Origin: CAWARU01 sp963805795 | GTDB taxonomy: Bacteria; Pseudomonadota; Gammaproteobacteria; UBA6186; Azoamicaceae | NCBI GenBank assembly: GCA_963805795.1 | Contig: CAWDVG010000001.1 | Coordinates: 1,550,001-1,614,000 of the forward strand | Length of the DNA stretch: 64,000 nt | Reading direction: 5' to 3' | Shown: positions 27,653 through 39,300 of the stretch, one piece after another | Layout: every line of letters begins with the position of its first letter | Numbering within the stretch: position 1 is the first letter of the stretch | Notes under the pieces: model-generated | Database searches by the model: none | The model's input: only the letters and a program-made list of their open reading frames with translations | Told to the model about the DNA's origin: nothing | Program-made: the position numbers and the translations under genes

Positions 27653-28549
27653 TTAGAATATATAAAGCAAACCAACGCTCAAGGGAAGATACGAATAATT
27701 GCCTTGTAATCTAAAATTAGGATCCGGCTCTATCTTCACGGTGCCCAAGTAAATATATCGTAAACTAGCCGTTAGAAACCAACGCGGGCAAAAATTATAA
27801 CTGAACCCTACTCCGCCGCCCAATGCGATAGAGACAAATTGTTTCGTTCTTTGGCTGCTAAGACCGTTTGTAAAGGGCGGCGTAATAGTGGCTTTGACAC
27901 TGTTAAAACTGGGTCCAAACCCAACCGTACCAAAAGGACGTAATTTATCAAAATCGCAAAAAATAAAATCATAATAACCATTCAATAAGAAGGTATTATT
28001 GGTAACTTCAGCTGCGAGGTTAAAGGGAGGAATACCGGTAAGAGAAATCGCAGGATTTGCGTTGTAATTTAAATTACGATTCACTAAGTATTCAAGTTCA
28101 AGGCGAAAATTTTTACTAAAGAAATAGCCCAGCGCAACTTCAAGACCAATTTGATTGGTGTGCGCAGAGGGTCTTGTTAACACTCCCCCACTAAATGTTG
28201 TTTGTACACCGCCACTTGGAAAAGTGCTGGTACTTCTATTTGAAATATTAGTTAAATTTAAGGTACCCGCATTCACTGAACCACGTCCATAATAATGGCC
28301 CGTTTCTTTTATGGGTAAGCTATAAAGAATAGCATCCTCTTCAAAGGGCGAATCGGGTTCGGAACCAGGGACGGGCCCATGTGCACAAGACGTATGCCCA
28401 TCGACATTGAACTCGCAGGGTTGGCATTCTCTATTCACAGAAAAATCTGCGAACACGGGTACCGAAGCAAAAACTAGGGATAAAGCTAAAAATGCTAAAA
28501 AAAAGATTCTAATATTTGATTTAGGGTTAATAAATGTACTAATCCTCAT
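27653..28549 (-). CDS. Outer-membrane beta-barrel protein, paralogue
   Basis: 298 aa with a signal peptide (FLAFLALSLVFASVPVFADF) and the same layout as its downstream neighbour: SLPIKETGHYYGR near the N-terminus, RLELEYLVNRN, GTVGFGPSFNSVK, WFLTASLRYIYLG and a terminal Phe (VGLLYIF). The start codon overlaps the ihfB stop by 11 bp, suggesting translational coupling to ihfB, which is unusual for an OMP. Confidence 0.8.
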   Translation of the reverse strand: MRISTFINPKSNIRIFFLAFLALSLVFASVPVFADFSVNRECQPCEFNVDGHTSCAHGPVPGSEPDSPFEEDAILYSLPIKETGHYYGRGSVNAGTLNLTNISNRSTSTFPSGGVQTTFSGGVLTRPSAHTNQIGLEVALGYFFSKNFRLELEYLVNRNLNYNANPAISLTGIPPFNLAAEVTNNTFLLNGYYDFIFCDFDKLRPFGTVGFGPSFNSVKATITPPFTNGLSSQRTKQFVSIALGGGVGFSYNFCPRWFLTASLRYIYLGTVKIEPDPNFRLQGNYSYLPLSVGLLYIF

Positions 28550-28868
28550 CCTTTTCCCCAGTTGTTTCGACTAATGGAAATTCTGCTGCAGATGCATTAA
28601 CACGTTCTCGTAATTCCTTTCCAGGCCGGAAATAAGGAGCAAATTTGCCCGCTTTTTGTAAACGTGTACCGGTTTTGGGATTCCTTGCCATTCTAGGTTT
28701 ACGAAATCGAACTGAAAAACTTCCAAAGCCACGAATTTCAATTCGCTTTCCTTGCTCTAAGGCTTCCGTCATTTGTTCAAAAATATCTTTAACAGCGCTC
28801 TCTGTTTCCTTATAGGAAAGGTAACGTTGTTTTTCAGCCAACATCTGAATGAGTTTTGACCGAGTCAT
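28539..28868 (-). CDS. ihfB: Integration host factor beta subunit
   Basis: 109 aa. TRSKLIQMLAEKQ at the start, GKRIEIRGFGSFSVRFRKPR and ARNPKTG are HU/IHF signatures; the beta-type start and EIRGFGSFS favour IhfB. With IhfA it bends DNA at specific sites. A 17-residue acidic tail (AAEFPLVETTGEKDED) extends past the usual end and overlaps the next gene. Confidence 0.88.
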   Translation of the reverse strand: MTRSKLIQMLAEKQRYLSYKETESAVKDIFEQMTEALEQGKRIEIRGFGSFSVRFRKPRMARNPKTGTRLQKAGKFAPYFRPGKELRERVNASAAEFPLVETTGEKDED

Positions 28869-29212
28869 ATGATTGCTCCTAAGATGGCATAAGGCTTTAT
28901 ATTACACTAGCTTGGAACAGAATTCCAAAACCCCAAAATAAAAAAAACTCTTGTCATTATGACAGCAGATGCTATGAGTTAGCAAATGTCGATATTAAAC
29001 GAGCCAACAAAATAATGAATTTACAGTTAGAAAAAAGACAAAATAAGCATTCTTAAACGTCTCCTTACATTTCTTCTTAGATTTCTTCTTAAATTTCTTA
29101 AATAACCTTCTTTACAACCTTCATATCCTTACTATGATTGATTTATGTCTCATTATCTCATTGACTTATACCCAGGCATATGTTTTATTCAATGTATCGT
29201 TAGGAGAATTTC
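28869..29212. other. ihfB-rpoS divergent spacer
   Basis: No gene is seen. A pyrimidine-rich stretch (29055-29110) contains three near-copies of ATTTCTTCTTA. It lies in the expected rpoS leader region, where a long 5' UTR often mediates small-RNA control, but no clear hairpin was identified by eye. Confidence 0.4.
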
Positions 29213-30238
29213 ATGGCCAAGGAATGGGAAAAAATCATTATTGAAGATGCTGAAGATATCATTCTAGAAGAAATTGAAACTGAGTCGGGTATAGAGGATG
29301 CTCTTGATGAACCCGATCTCGAGATAGAACCCAGCCCCGGAGAACCAGAATGGATCAGTACGGAAGAAATTGAGCCAAGTTCATCGACTAAACAAGCACG
29401 TAAACCCGATGCCGATCCTACACAGCTTTACTTGTTAGAAATAGGCTCCTCACCACTCTTAAGTGCTGACGAAGAAGTACATTATTCTCGTCTTGCCCGC
29501 AAAGGCGACGAAAGCGCAAGAAATCATATGGTCCGTTGTAACTTGCGATTAGTCGTTAAAATTGCAAGACGCTATCTGAATCGAGGGCTCGCTCTTTTAG
29601 ATCTGGTTGAAGAAGGAAATCTAGGGCTGATTCGTGCTGTTGAAAAGTTTGATCCTGAACGAGGTTTTCGTTTTTCTACCTATGCAACATGGTGGATCAG
29701 ACAAAATATCGAACGTGCCATCATGAATCAAACCCGTACCATTCGTTTGCCCATTCATATTATTAAAGAATTAAATGTTTATCTTAGAAAAGCACGTGAA
29801 ATCACACATCAATTAGATCATGAACCGACTTTTGAGGATATCGCAAAAGCTCTAGATAAATCGCCTGATGATGTCAACCGACTACTGCGTTTAAATGAAA
29901 GAACACTCTCTGTGGATACCCCCATGGGAGACGACACAGAAAAACCCTTGCTCGAAGCCCTAGCCGATCAAAATGCCGATGGCCCCGCTGAAACATTAGA
30001 AGAAGATAATCTTCAATTTCAGCTGGAAGAGTGCCTTAGTATGTTGAATGAAAAACAACGCTCTATTTTATTACGACGCTTTGGCCTACGCGGCTTTGAG
30101 GAAGCGACCTTGGAAGAAGTGGGAGTAGAAGTGGGCTTGACGCGCGAACGTGTTCGTCAGATTCAAGTAGAGGCCTTAAAGCTGTTGCGTTCTATTATGG
30201 AAGAAAAAGGTATTGAAGTAGAAACTGTTTTTTACTAG
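29213..30238 (+). CDS. rpoS: RNA polymerase sigma factor RpoS
   Basis: 341 aa. Region 1.2 (DPTQLYLLEIGSSPLLSADEE), region 2 (NLRLVVKIARRYLNRGL...FSTYATWWIRQNIERAI), region 3 and region 4 (LEEVGVEVGLTRERVRQIQ) are all present; the length and the LPIHIIKELN segment fit RpoS rather than RpoD. A 65-residue acidic N-terminus precedes it. Start ATG 29213 with AGGAG upstream. In related intracellular bacteria RpoS governs the transmissive phase. Confidence 0.93.
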   Translation: MAKEWEKIIIEDAEDIILEEIETESGIEDALDEPDLEIEPSPGEPEWISTEEIEPSSSTKQARKPDADPTQLYLLEIGSSPLLSADEEVHYSRLARKGDESARNHMVRCNLRLVVKIARRYLNRGLALLDLVEEGNLGLIRAVEKFDPERGFRFSTYATWWIRQNIERAIMNQTRTIRLPIHIIKELNVYLRKAREITHQLDHEPTFEDIAKALDKSPDDVNRLLRLNERTLSVDTPMGDDTEKPLLEALADQNADGPAETLEEDNLQFQLEECLSMLNEKQRSILLRRFGLRGFEEATLEEVGVEVGLTRERVRQIQVEALKLLRSIMEEKGIEVETVFY

Positions 30239-30263
30239 AACCTGGGAGACCCATAGGAGAAAC

Positions 30264-30611
30264 ATGATGTCCAATCCGTTATTAGAAAAACTAGAAGAAA
30301 AGATTAACCATGCGCTTGAAATTATCGAGCTCCTACGTGTGCAATTAGAGGAAGCGGAATCAGACAATCACTCCTTAAAAACTGAAAACACAGAACTGCG
30401 TCAGCGTCAAAAGCAATGGGAGCAAGACCTCTCTGCCCTTTTGAATAAATTATCGGATGCCAATTTACCTCATCCAAATCCCCATCTTAATTCTCCTTCT
30501 CATTTTCAAAGCGATCTACCTAAAGACCTTCCTGCTCAAGATATGAATCAAAAAGACATGCTTCAGGAAACATTAGAAATTTACGAAGAAGAAGATGAAA
30601 ATGCCTTATAA
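30264..30611 (+). CDS. ZapB-like coiled-coil protein
   Basis: 115 aa. The first 65 residues form a continuous coiled coil (LLEKLEEKINHALEIIELLR...) of the kind seen in ZapB/TIGR02449 proteins, which link the Z-ring to its stabilisers. A Pro/His/Asn-rich linker and an acidic C-terminus follow. 26 bp after rpoS and probably cotranscribed. ZapA is not nearby, so the role is tentative. Confidence 0.6.
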   Translation: MMSNPLLEKLEEKINHALEIIELLRVQLEEAESDNHSLKTENTELRQRQKQWEQDLSALLNKLSDANLPHPNPHLNSPSHFQSDLPKDLPAQDMNQKDMLQETLEIYEEEDENAL

Positions 30612-30629
30612 ACTGTTATTCTAATAAGA

Positions 30630-31226
30630 ATGAGACACTATCGTTGGTTTGATCAAGTCATTCTAAAACTAGATAAGGTTATAAATTCTTTTAATAACGA
30701 AAAGACCTATGCGGCTAATAACAAAAAGGCCTATGCGGCTGCCCTTATGCGGGTAAATCATAGCGGGGAAGTTTGCGCCCAAGCTCTGTACGAGGGCCAA
30801 GCGCACATGTCACGGGACCAAAATTTAGTTGAAGAACTAACAAAAGCTGCTCTGGAAGAACAAGAACATTTAGAAATGTGTGCCCATCGCATTGAGGAAT
30901 TACAGGGACGCACCAGCTATTTAAACCCCTTGTGGTCCGCAGGGTCCTATGCGATAGGAATGATAGCCGGTCTTTGCGGAGACAAAATTAGCCTAGGCTT
31001 TTTAGCGGAAACCGAATATCAGGTTGTTCGCCACCTCGAAAAGCATATTGCCCTATTACCGCCTAATGATGAAAAAAGCCGTAGCATTTTATTAAAAATG
31101 CGTGAGGATGAATTAAGACATGCAACCACCGCCTTATCCTCTGGGGGCATTCGTCTACCATGGCTTATTAGAGGCTGCATGGCAGCCACAGCAAAAATAA
31201 TGACAGTCACGGCAAAATATATCTAA
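30630..31226 (+). CDS. coq7: 2-polyprenyl-3-methyl-6-methoxy-1,4-benzoquinone hydroxylase (COQ7)
   Basis: 198 aa di-iron hydroxylase of ubiquinone synthesis. Iron ligands are visible in MRVNHSGEVCAQALYEGQ, EEQEHLEMC, AETEYQVVRHLEKH and REDELRHA. It provides the C6 hydroxylation of the quinone ring, as in Legionella and Coxiella, which use Coq7 rather than UbiF. Start ATG 30630 has only a weak ribosome-binding site, 18 bp after the preceding gene. Confidence 0.93.
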   Translation: MRHYRWFDQVILKLDKVINSFNNEKTYAANNKKAYAAALMRVNHSGEVCAQALYEGQAHMSRDQNLVEELTKAALEEQEHLEMCAHRIEELQGRTSYLNPLWSAGSYAIGMIAGLCGDKISLGFLAETEYQVVRHLEKHIALLPPNDEKSRSILLKMREDELRHATTALSSGGIRLPWLIRGCMAATAKIMTVTAKYI

Positions 31227-31417
31227 AGAACTTAAGGGGGTATATCCACTTTTGTCGATAAACCAACTATATCATTTTTTAACAGACTGTGGTACAATAT
31301 AGTCTTCTAGATAATAACTGTATAATTTATATATAATAATTATTTTTAAATGACAGAAATACATAATAGATTCATAATAAGTATTAGGATATTTAAAAAG
31401 GCAAACGGGAATTTTTT

Positions 31418-33172
31418 ATGAAAAGACTTTCTGAAGTGATGAAAAAGATAGCTCTGGTTTGGAAGCTTATAGTCCCTTATTGGAAATCGGAAGAAAAATA
31501 TAAAGCCTGGTCCATGCTGACACTCATTTTAGGACTTAATTTAGGATATGTCTATGCGTTAGTGTTTTTAAATGAGTGGAATGCAAAATTTTATAATGCC
31601 ATCCAACAATTGGATAAAACCACTTTTATCTCACAATGTTATATTTTTGTTGGCCTGGTATTGATTATAGTTCCCGTATTCGTTACCAATACTTACTTAA
31701 CGAATTTATTAGGTTTTCATTGGCGAAAGTGGTTAACAAAATATTATCTGAATCGTTGGATGGAAAAGGCTATGTTTTATCGCCTTTCCCAGAAAAAAAA
31801 TCAAGCAGATAACCCAGACCAACGTATAGCCCAAGATTTATCGAGTTTTTCTACTGAAATTTTAAGTCTCGCTTTAACTTTTTTCAGAGAAGGGATCAAT
31901 CTGATTTCGTTTGTATTTATTTTATGGACTATCTCAGGTCCTATACAAATTCCTCTACCCAATGCAGGCAGTTTAACCATACCGGGCTATATGGTTTGGG
32001 CAGCCCTTATTTATGCCGTGTTTGGTACTGTGGGTGTTTATATAATAGGTAAGCCCTTAATTTCTCTGGATTTTAATCAGGAACGTTTTGAAGCAAATTT
32101 TCGGTATCGATTAGTTCGATTGAGAGAACGTTCAGAAGAAGTTGCCTTATATAAAGGCGAAAAACCCGAATCTTTAAGTTTCCGTCATTCATTTAGTGCA
32201 GTTTATGATAATTTTCGTAGGATAATCAATCGTTCTTTATTTGTTAATATTTGGCAAACTTTTTATAGGAATATCTCCACGATTTTCCCTGTTCTAGTGG
32301 CGGCCCCCAGTTTTTTTTCGGGAGTCATGACGCTTGGGGTGCTCATGCAAATTGCTAGCGCTTTTAAAAATGTGCAAGAATCGCTAGAAGTGATTGTGGT
32401 CAATTTTCAAAGCATCGCCAGTTTAATTGCCACCACCAATCGAATATTAGGATTTTCTGCTGAAATGCAAGCTGTAGAAACTGAAAGAACAGACCCTACA
32501 GAACCTACTATTCATTTTCCTTCCTCTATTGAAGATTCATTGATATTAGACAACCTGACCTTAAGAACTCCAGAACAACAAACCCTAATTGATAACTTAA
32601 ATTTAACTATTAAAAAAGGTGAAAAAGTATTGATAATGGGTAAAAGCGGTTTAGGCAAAAGTACTTTACTGCGCGCTATTGCGGGACTTTGGTCCTTTGG
32701 TGAAGGTAAAATAAAATTACCCCTTGGGCAAGATATTTTCATTGTCCCTCAAAGACCCTATATGCCGCTTGGAACCTTAAGACAAGGTTTATTATATCCA
32801 GACAATGAAAAAAATGTTTCTGAAGCAAAACTTCTAGAAATCTTAACTGCTTGTCGCCTAGAACATCTCGCCCCCGAATTAGATGAATGTCGGGATTGGG
32901 GCTTACAGCTATCGATGGGAGAACAACAAAGAATTATTTTTGCAAGAGCCATTATTCAAGAGCCTACTTGGCTTATGATGGATGAACCCTCCGCTAGTAT
33001 GGATAAGGAAACAGAAAAACAGGTCTACTTAGCCTTGCAACATTATTTACCTGAATCAACAGTCATTACGATTGGCCATTCTCCCAGTCTTAAGGCTTTC
33101 CATAGTAGGATTATTGAATTGGATCCTTTAGAAAATGTGGCTGAGTTGAGAGAAGCCCGTGAGATTGCTTAA
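31418..33172 (+). CDS. ABC transporter, fused permease-ATPase (YddA/SbmA type)
   Basis: 584 aa. About 330 N-terminal residues carry six membrane segments (WNAKFYNAIQQLDKTTF... is typical of this ABCD-like family). The C-terminal ATPase has Walker A GKSGLGKSTLLRAIAG, signature LSMGEQQRIIFARA and Walker B WLMMDEPSASMD. The family includes vitamin B12 and peptide transporters (BacA/SbmA relatives) important for intracellular life. Substrate cannot be told from sequence. Monocistronic. Confidence 0.85.
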   Translation: MKRLSEVMKKIALVWKLIVPYWKSEEKYKAWSMLTLILGLNLGYVYALVFLNEWNAKFYNAIQQLDKTTFISQCYIFVGLVLIIVPVFVTNTYLTNLLGFHWRKWLTKYYLNRWMEKAMFYRLSQKKNQADNPDQRIAQDLSSFSTEILSLALTFFREGINLISFVFILWTISGPIQIPLPNAGSLTIPGYMVWAALIYAVFGTVGVYIIGKPLISLDFNQERFEANFRYRLVRLRERSEEVALYKGEKPESLSFRHSFSAVYDNFRRIINRSLFVNIWQTFYRNISTIFPVLVAAPSFFSGVMTLGVLMQIASAFKNVQESLEVIVVNFQSIASLIATTNRILGFSAEMQAVETERTDPTEPTIHFPSSIEDSLILDNLTLRTPEQQTLIDNLNLTIKKGEKVLIMGKSGLGKSTLLRAIAGLWSFGEGKIKLPLGQDIFIVPQRPYMPLGTLRQGLLYPDNEKNVSEAKLLEILTACRLEHLAPELDECRDWGLQLSMGEQQRIIFARAIIQEPTWLMMDEPSASMDKETEKQVYLALQHYLPESTVITIGHSPSLKAFHSRIIELDPLENVAELREAREIA

Positions 33173-33380
33173 GTAATGTCGAGCTCATATAGGCCCTTAC
33201 CTAGGCACTTTTTTGGATGTGATCAATATTAACCACTTGATTATACCGGGCCTTCATTTTGGGATTATGAAAAGTCTCCCAGAGCTGGCTGTCTATATAA
33301 ATATTAATCCAAAATTGAAGGGTATTCTTAAAAAACTTGCTTTCCTGAATTTGGACATAACGCATTCTTCAGCAAGAATA

Positions 33381-36300
33381 TTATTTTGTACCATCATGAG
33401 CGTACCCCTTCATATCTATTGTCTCGGAGAATGCATACTCTGCTATCAGGCCAGACACCTTAGAGTCCATACTTGAACAATAGTTTATAAATGCTGTTAT
33501 TACTGCTTCTTTGAGAACAGGATTCTGGGGTAATACAGAAATTTCATTAAAATTTAAAGCTTTTTGCTGCATACCACAATATGACCAATGTAAGCCCTCA
33601 TGTTTAACTAAAAAAAAGAGCGGTCGAATATGAGCTGCCAACACTTTATTATTGAGCTTATCTAAAGAAAAATTTGGCTGTTTTTCTAATTTATCCAATA
33701 GTTCACTGGCTCTTTTAACTAAGTTTGTATCTGCTTCTTGTTTCCGACCATTATCAATCATGGAATTCAATCTCTCTTTTAATATTGATTGATTGGATTC
33801 TTCAATTCTAAAGATTCCCCAAACCTCAGAACCAACATTTATCTGAGTTAAATAGCGAACCTCATCTTTTGATAGATCCGGAACTAAACCGTATCCCATC
33901 CCTAATAGTTGTTGGCGATTCTGTTTTATATTAACAATGTTAATATTCAATTTACGAGCCAATGCAGCAATTTCTACTTCACTACACCATCTCGTTCTAT
34001 CTTCCGCGCCTGAGGCATTATATGTCATATTTTTAAAATATATTTTCTTACCTTCCCTTTCCCACCAGTTTACCAACTCATCCGAATCCTTTAGTTCTTT
34101 TATTAAATTATTTTCCTTAGACTTTGAAATTGCATCATCATGTTTCTTCTTATCTAGCTCATCAGTTTTAGTTATATCCCTGATATCTTTAATTTTTTCT
34201 TGCGTAATTTCAGCTCGTTTCTTTAGAATTTGATATTTAGCCAGAATATGTGGATGAACACAAAAGGTTTCATCTTTTTCCCCTTTTTTATATGAATCAT
34301 AGGCTGCCAACAATCCTGCTTGATAAATCTCTCGATAATGGTTATATTGAAACACAACATATTCAATTGCCGTTTTACGGAGCAATCGTGCCAGAATCCT
34401 TTGACGTATGCTGTTATTTTTTTCTTGAGTCAACCAATTTATAATCCCTCCATGCTTAGAAAAATGTGGGTTTAAAGCATCAACTATGATTTTAATTTTT
34501 GATCCTTGTTTTTCCACTTCATTTTTGTTATGAGAGATCAGGTCACATATTCCCAGTGCGACAGCATTCATCGCACAATTTCCATCTGCAAGGGTGTCTG
34601 CAGCAGAATTCGTGTTTACAATCTCTTTTTTGTCATTTGGGTTTGGTTTTCTATTGAGCAGGGCGAAATTCTCAGATAATATTTTTTCAATTTCAGAAGC
34701 AATTTTACTATTTAAATACTCAACACTTGTAATATAAAAAAGAGCTTCTACAACAGGAAAACTTTTTTTCATTTCATTCAAAAGCAAATCTACCACCTGA
34801 AACATTTTTTCTGCAGAAAGTTCCGTATAGAATTTCCTTATAACCGCAGCTGCATATTGCTTTGCACTTGATTCAGAACCTTCTCTATATAATGGGAAAT
34901 ACCTGGTTTCATAGTTTTTCTCCAATGACAGTAAAGACTCAAATAGCATGTTTAATTTTGCAATAGGAAACTGATCGTGAATTCGATTTATAATGAAAGT
35001 TATTTCGCGCAGTTCAAATATGTTATTACCATATTTAAGTGAACTAAGTAAATAATCAATAAATAATTCCTTATGTTCACTCGACAACAAACCAAATATT
35101 TCTCCAATTGATATTAGCGCCGCAGTTATTTCAACCTCCCAATCTCTCTTCAATGATGAGAAAAGAGCCTCAACCAACATCTTTAGTTCAGAAGAAACAT
35201 ACAAACAAGCTTTACCTATGAATCTGATAGCAGCACCTCTAATTTTAACATCTATATCTTTTAAAGCAATATCTACTACCGTTTGCACTAGTAAGTTGTT
35301 CTTTTCAGGAATTATATAAGCAAAAACTCCGTATAATAACCAGATTGCAGTTAATCTAACATTAGGATTTTCATCTTTAAGAGCCATTTGTAGTTCTTCT
35401 ACCAAATGTTTTAATTGAATAGCCGAAATTTGATTGCCAATCTTGCCTAATTCTCTGCCAGTATTTACTAAAATGTCATCATAAGTATTAATATCTATTC
35501 CTTTCACCATAGAAAAGAGCGGCGCAATAATAGGTTTTGGTTGTTCAGGAAGAACTTGAATACAAATCTTGAATAAATTTATTGCTCCAACTCTTATTAT
35601 ATTAGAACAAGGATATTTTGTTGAATTTTTTGTTAAACTTGTTGCACTAAGTACAGCAAGCAATGCTTCTACTATACGTCTTCTTTGTTCGGATGCTGTT
35701 TGACAATATACATTACCCAACGCATTAAGGGCAGAAATTAATAATATATCGTACCGTGAGCTTTTTATTTCTGAAATAAACAGATCTATAGCAGATGACC
35801 GCTGCTCCGTTGACATCCATAAAAATGTTTTGCCTAGTGCTTTAATAGCAGCAGACCTCACACAAGGGGTCTTACTCTTCAGCGAAAAAAGTAAGTTATC
35901 AATCACAACCGATGGTTGTTCTAATGGAATTAATGTATATATTTCCCCTACTATATCGATTGCAATATGCTTTACCCAATCTTCCACATCTTTCATGGCT
36001 AAAATTAGATCATTAATGACACGTTTTTCTTGATCAGTTTTAATATTATTATAAATCCTTTTCAAAGACAGAAGCGCATGTTCTCTTATGCGTGAACTGG
36101 GATCCTTTGATGCTTGTAGAACTAAATCTAAGATTGAATTGCTTTGATCAGAAGATATATGAATACAAACTTCTGATAAGCTGGTAATAGCACACTTTCT
36201 TCTGTCTTCATCTTCATCCAATGTTAGAGTGCATAGCATTTTTATTAGAGAATCCTGCTGGATTTTTGGAAGCTTAACAAGTTCCTTCCCTAAGGTTCTC

Positions 36301-39300
36301 GCCATTCTTTCATCACAACTAGCAATTTTCAGCTCATCTAGCCATGAGAATAAAATTTCTTCTCTTGCTTCTGGTATTACAAGAATACTGAAGTCAAAAT
36401 CACAAAAAAAGTCGCGTTGCAAAGTTCCGTTTTTTATTGCAGCGAATAAAAAATCGAGAATGGATTTTTGCAATGCCGGTGAACAATTTGGCATTATTTT
36501 AACTAACAAGTTTGCTAATGGTTTTGATGTCCATATTTTCTGTTTGTGAAGTAAAAATCTCTTCTTGAAGGCTGAAAATATTAACTCTACTAATGACTTT
36601 TGTTGCAGGGGGGAACTCCGCATCGCGATATTTGCTAGGGCATTTTCTGCGATATAATAGCTTCCTTCCTTTAATAGCGGTAATGAATGTTCTATCATTG
36701 TAGCAGACTCAATAATGCTTTTAATCTTAAGATATGCATCTAATAATTTGAATATTTTTTTTCGTGCTTCTAAAAGAATCAATTCACTGATTAATTTTTT
36801 GTCTTTTGCTAACCTTGCTAATAGATTGCTAACAGCAGGAAACACTGACTGAGCTTTATCGAAGGTATATGCAGAGAGTGACAACAAAAAGGGAAAGTTT
36901 TGAAATAACTCAGTTTCTTGGATTGAAGGACAATTTGTTAATTCAAGACGGTTAAGGAGTAAACATTCACCACCCCAGCTCTTAAACACTTTACTATTTC
37001 TAATTCTTAATTCATCTAGCGTAGGCAATGACAGATTAATTTCTCGGATATTAACATTATCCAACACAAGCATCTTCAATTGCGGACAAAAATCTTTGAT
37101 AATTTTAATAGCAGCATCTGTTAATTTTGGACAATCAATCAAACTTAGAGACGAAAGCCCACGAGAATTTTGTAAAATCTTCCCTAATTCTCTATCATCT
37201 AAAACATCACATCCTTTGATTTGCAAATTGAGAAATTCTATCCCATAAAATGTTTTTAATACTATTGATTGCATCGTTAAATTAGGCGCACCACTAGAAT
37301 ATTTCATTGAGCTAAAATCGATGCTAGGGAATTCTAAACCTTCATTGTTAATTTTATTTTTACCGTTGAGTATGGCTGCCTTTTGGTCATTAGACAACTT
37401 TTGTTCGCCACCTGCAAAAAATCTACTAGTTTCACCTTGTTGCAATTCATCCCGTATTGCCTTGAGCTCGGTTTGGTTTTTATGAACGCTTTCTAATCTT
37501 TGCAAAGCGACTTCTGGAGTGGAGTCTTGTTCAACCTTCTCTTTGGCAGCTTCAAAGCCCTCTTCATCCAGTAATAGATGCGATGATCCAGGTTTGGTTT
37601 TCGTTACAAATTGTTGTTTTACAGTTTTTATTTGGGTAATTGCACCTTGTATTATTTTTTCGACTTCAGTTTTAGATTTTTCATCTTTTTCTACAAGGCC
37701 ATTTTTTTTTACATTTATATAAGATGGGACTGAAAAATTTAATCGGGCTGTTTTTAAACCTATTATTCTTCCAGCCACGGTCACCCATTGCCCATTACGC
37801 ACACAATAGGCATTAATCGCACTCGCTATTTTCTCTTCTTTCGGTAGAATAATTGCGTTTCCACCCTCAATTTGAGGCGTTGCCTGTAAATTTATTCTGG
37901 ATTTAGGCAAAATATAAAGTTGAAATTCGGGATCCTTAGCAGGTTGCTTATCAAAACAATCTTTAGTTAAGGCATTAAATCGTTCATCTGGGGTATGAAA
38001 TTTTTGATGAGCATCCACATAACGCACCGAGAGGTTTGGTAATACACAACGCAATAAACTTAATCCTGAGCTTAATGGATGCTTACGTAATGCGGTTTGC
38101 AAACGAATCATTTTTTGATAGATATTGATTACAATACTCGGTTTAAACTCAATATTTAACGAGATCCCTTTGTCCTTTAAGGCCTTTATTTCTGAAGCAG
38201 GAAAAAGGCCAGTTATCCTGCCACTCATTTTCATCTGCTCCTGTCTAAGGCCCTCTATCCAAGATTTAAGTAAGGAAAATGGATCAAACTCTTGGCTTAA
38301 TATACGCTCTCTCACCTTTTCATGTAATGGTTCCTGCATCTCATCTAAACAAAATAATATGGTTTTAATATGCAGGCCATCTGAATCCTCGATTTCTCGT
38401 CCATTCGCAGACACAGCCAAAGGTCTAACAAAAGCCCGTTCATTATCGATACTGATCAATCTATATCGAGTTTGATTTGCTTCTATCACCGGTTGCAGCA
38501 TATATTGATCAGCCCTTCCATCTTCTGGATTAATGAACATGGCTAAAATAATCGCTTCAGACACACTTTGTTTATCTAATTGACTCAGCTGATGAGGATG
38601 ATAATCTATCGCATCACGTAAGGTATTGCCCTCAATTGATCGGCTCGCAAGAATCGGATAGCCTCGCTCCGTAGTGCCAAAGAAACCCTCAGGTTTCAAA
38701 AAGCGCCATAGCGCTACTGGGGGTGTAATAAAACCAAAAATACGGTAGGCAAGGTGATGCACCATAATCTCTCTGCCCGCAAATTCTGGTTTTTCTTTTA
38801 GATAGATGCTAGCAAATAAACCATTACCTATTGGCCAATGCAAATGCATGACTTTATTACGGCCAAATAGGTTCTCTTTCTTTAGCCCAAATGCTACCCC
38901 TTTTGGAAAAATACGATTTCGTGGTTCGTGGCATAGGTATCTAGTGCCTCTTAATTCTTCTATTCCCCCCAAGCCCTCTATCCCGCCTAAACCCTCTATT
39001 TGCACTTCTTCTGAATGATCTTTATTATTTGAAGAAGTTCTTTCAGGTTGACTTATTTTCTTCAATGCAAAATTCCAAGACAAAGATATATTCTGATTGA
39101 GCAGCATCTTACATAAAGAGGGATCAGAAAAATGTTGTTCAACAAATTTTAATCCATTTTTAATATCGATAACCTTACCAGCTCCGCTCAATAATAATAT
39201 TCGTATTGCTTCTAAATTGGATGTTTCAAGAGCCTTATCTAAAGCTGTTTTTCCTGTCATATCTTTTTGAAGAATCCCAATACCAACTTTAATTAAGGCT

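Noticed and set aside
33213..33476. Plus-strand ORF after the ABC transporter
   Set aside because: It overlaps the 3' end of the giant gene and has no ribosome-binding site or recognisable product.
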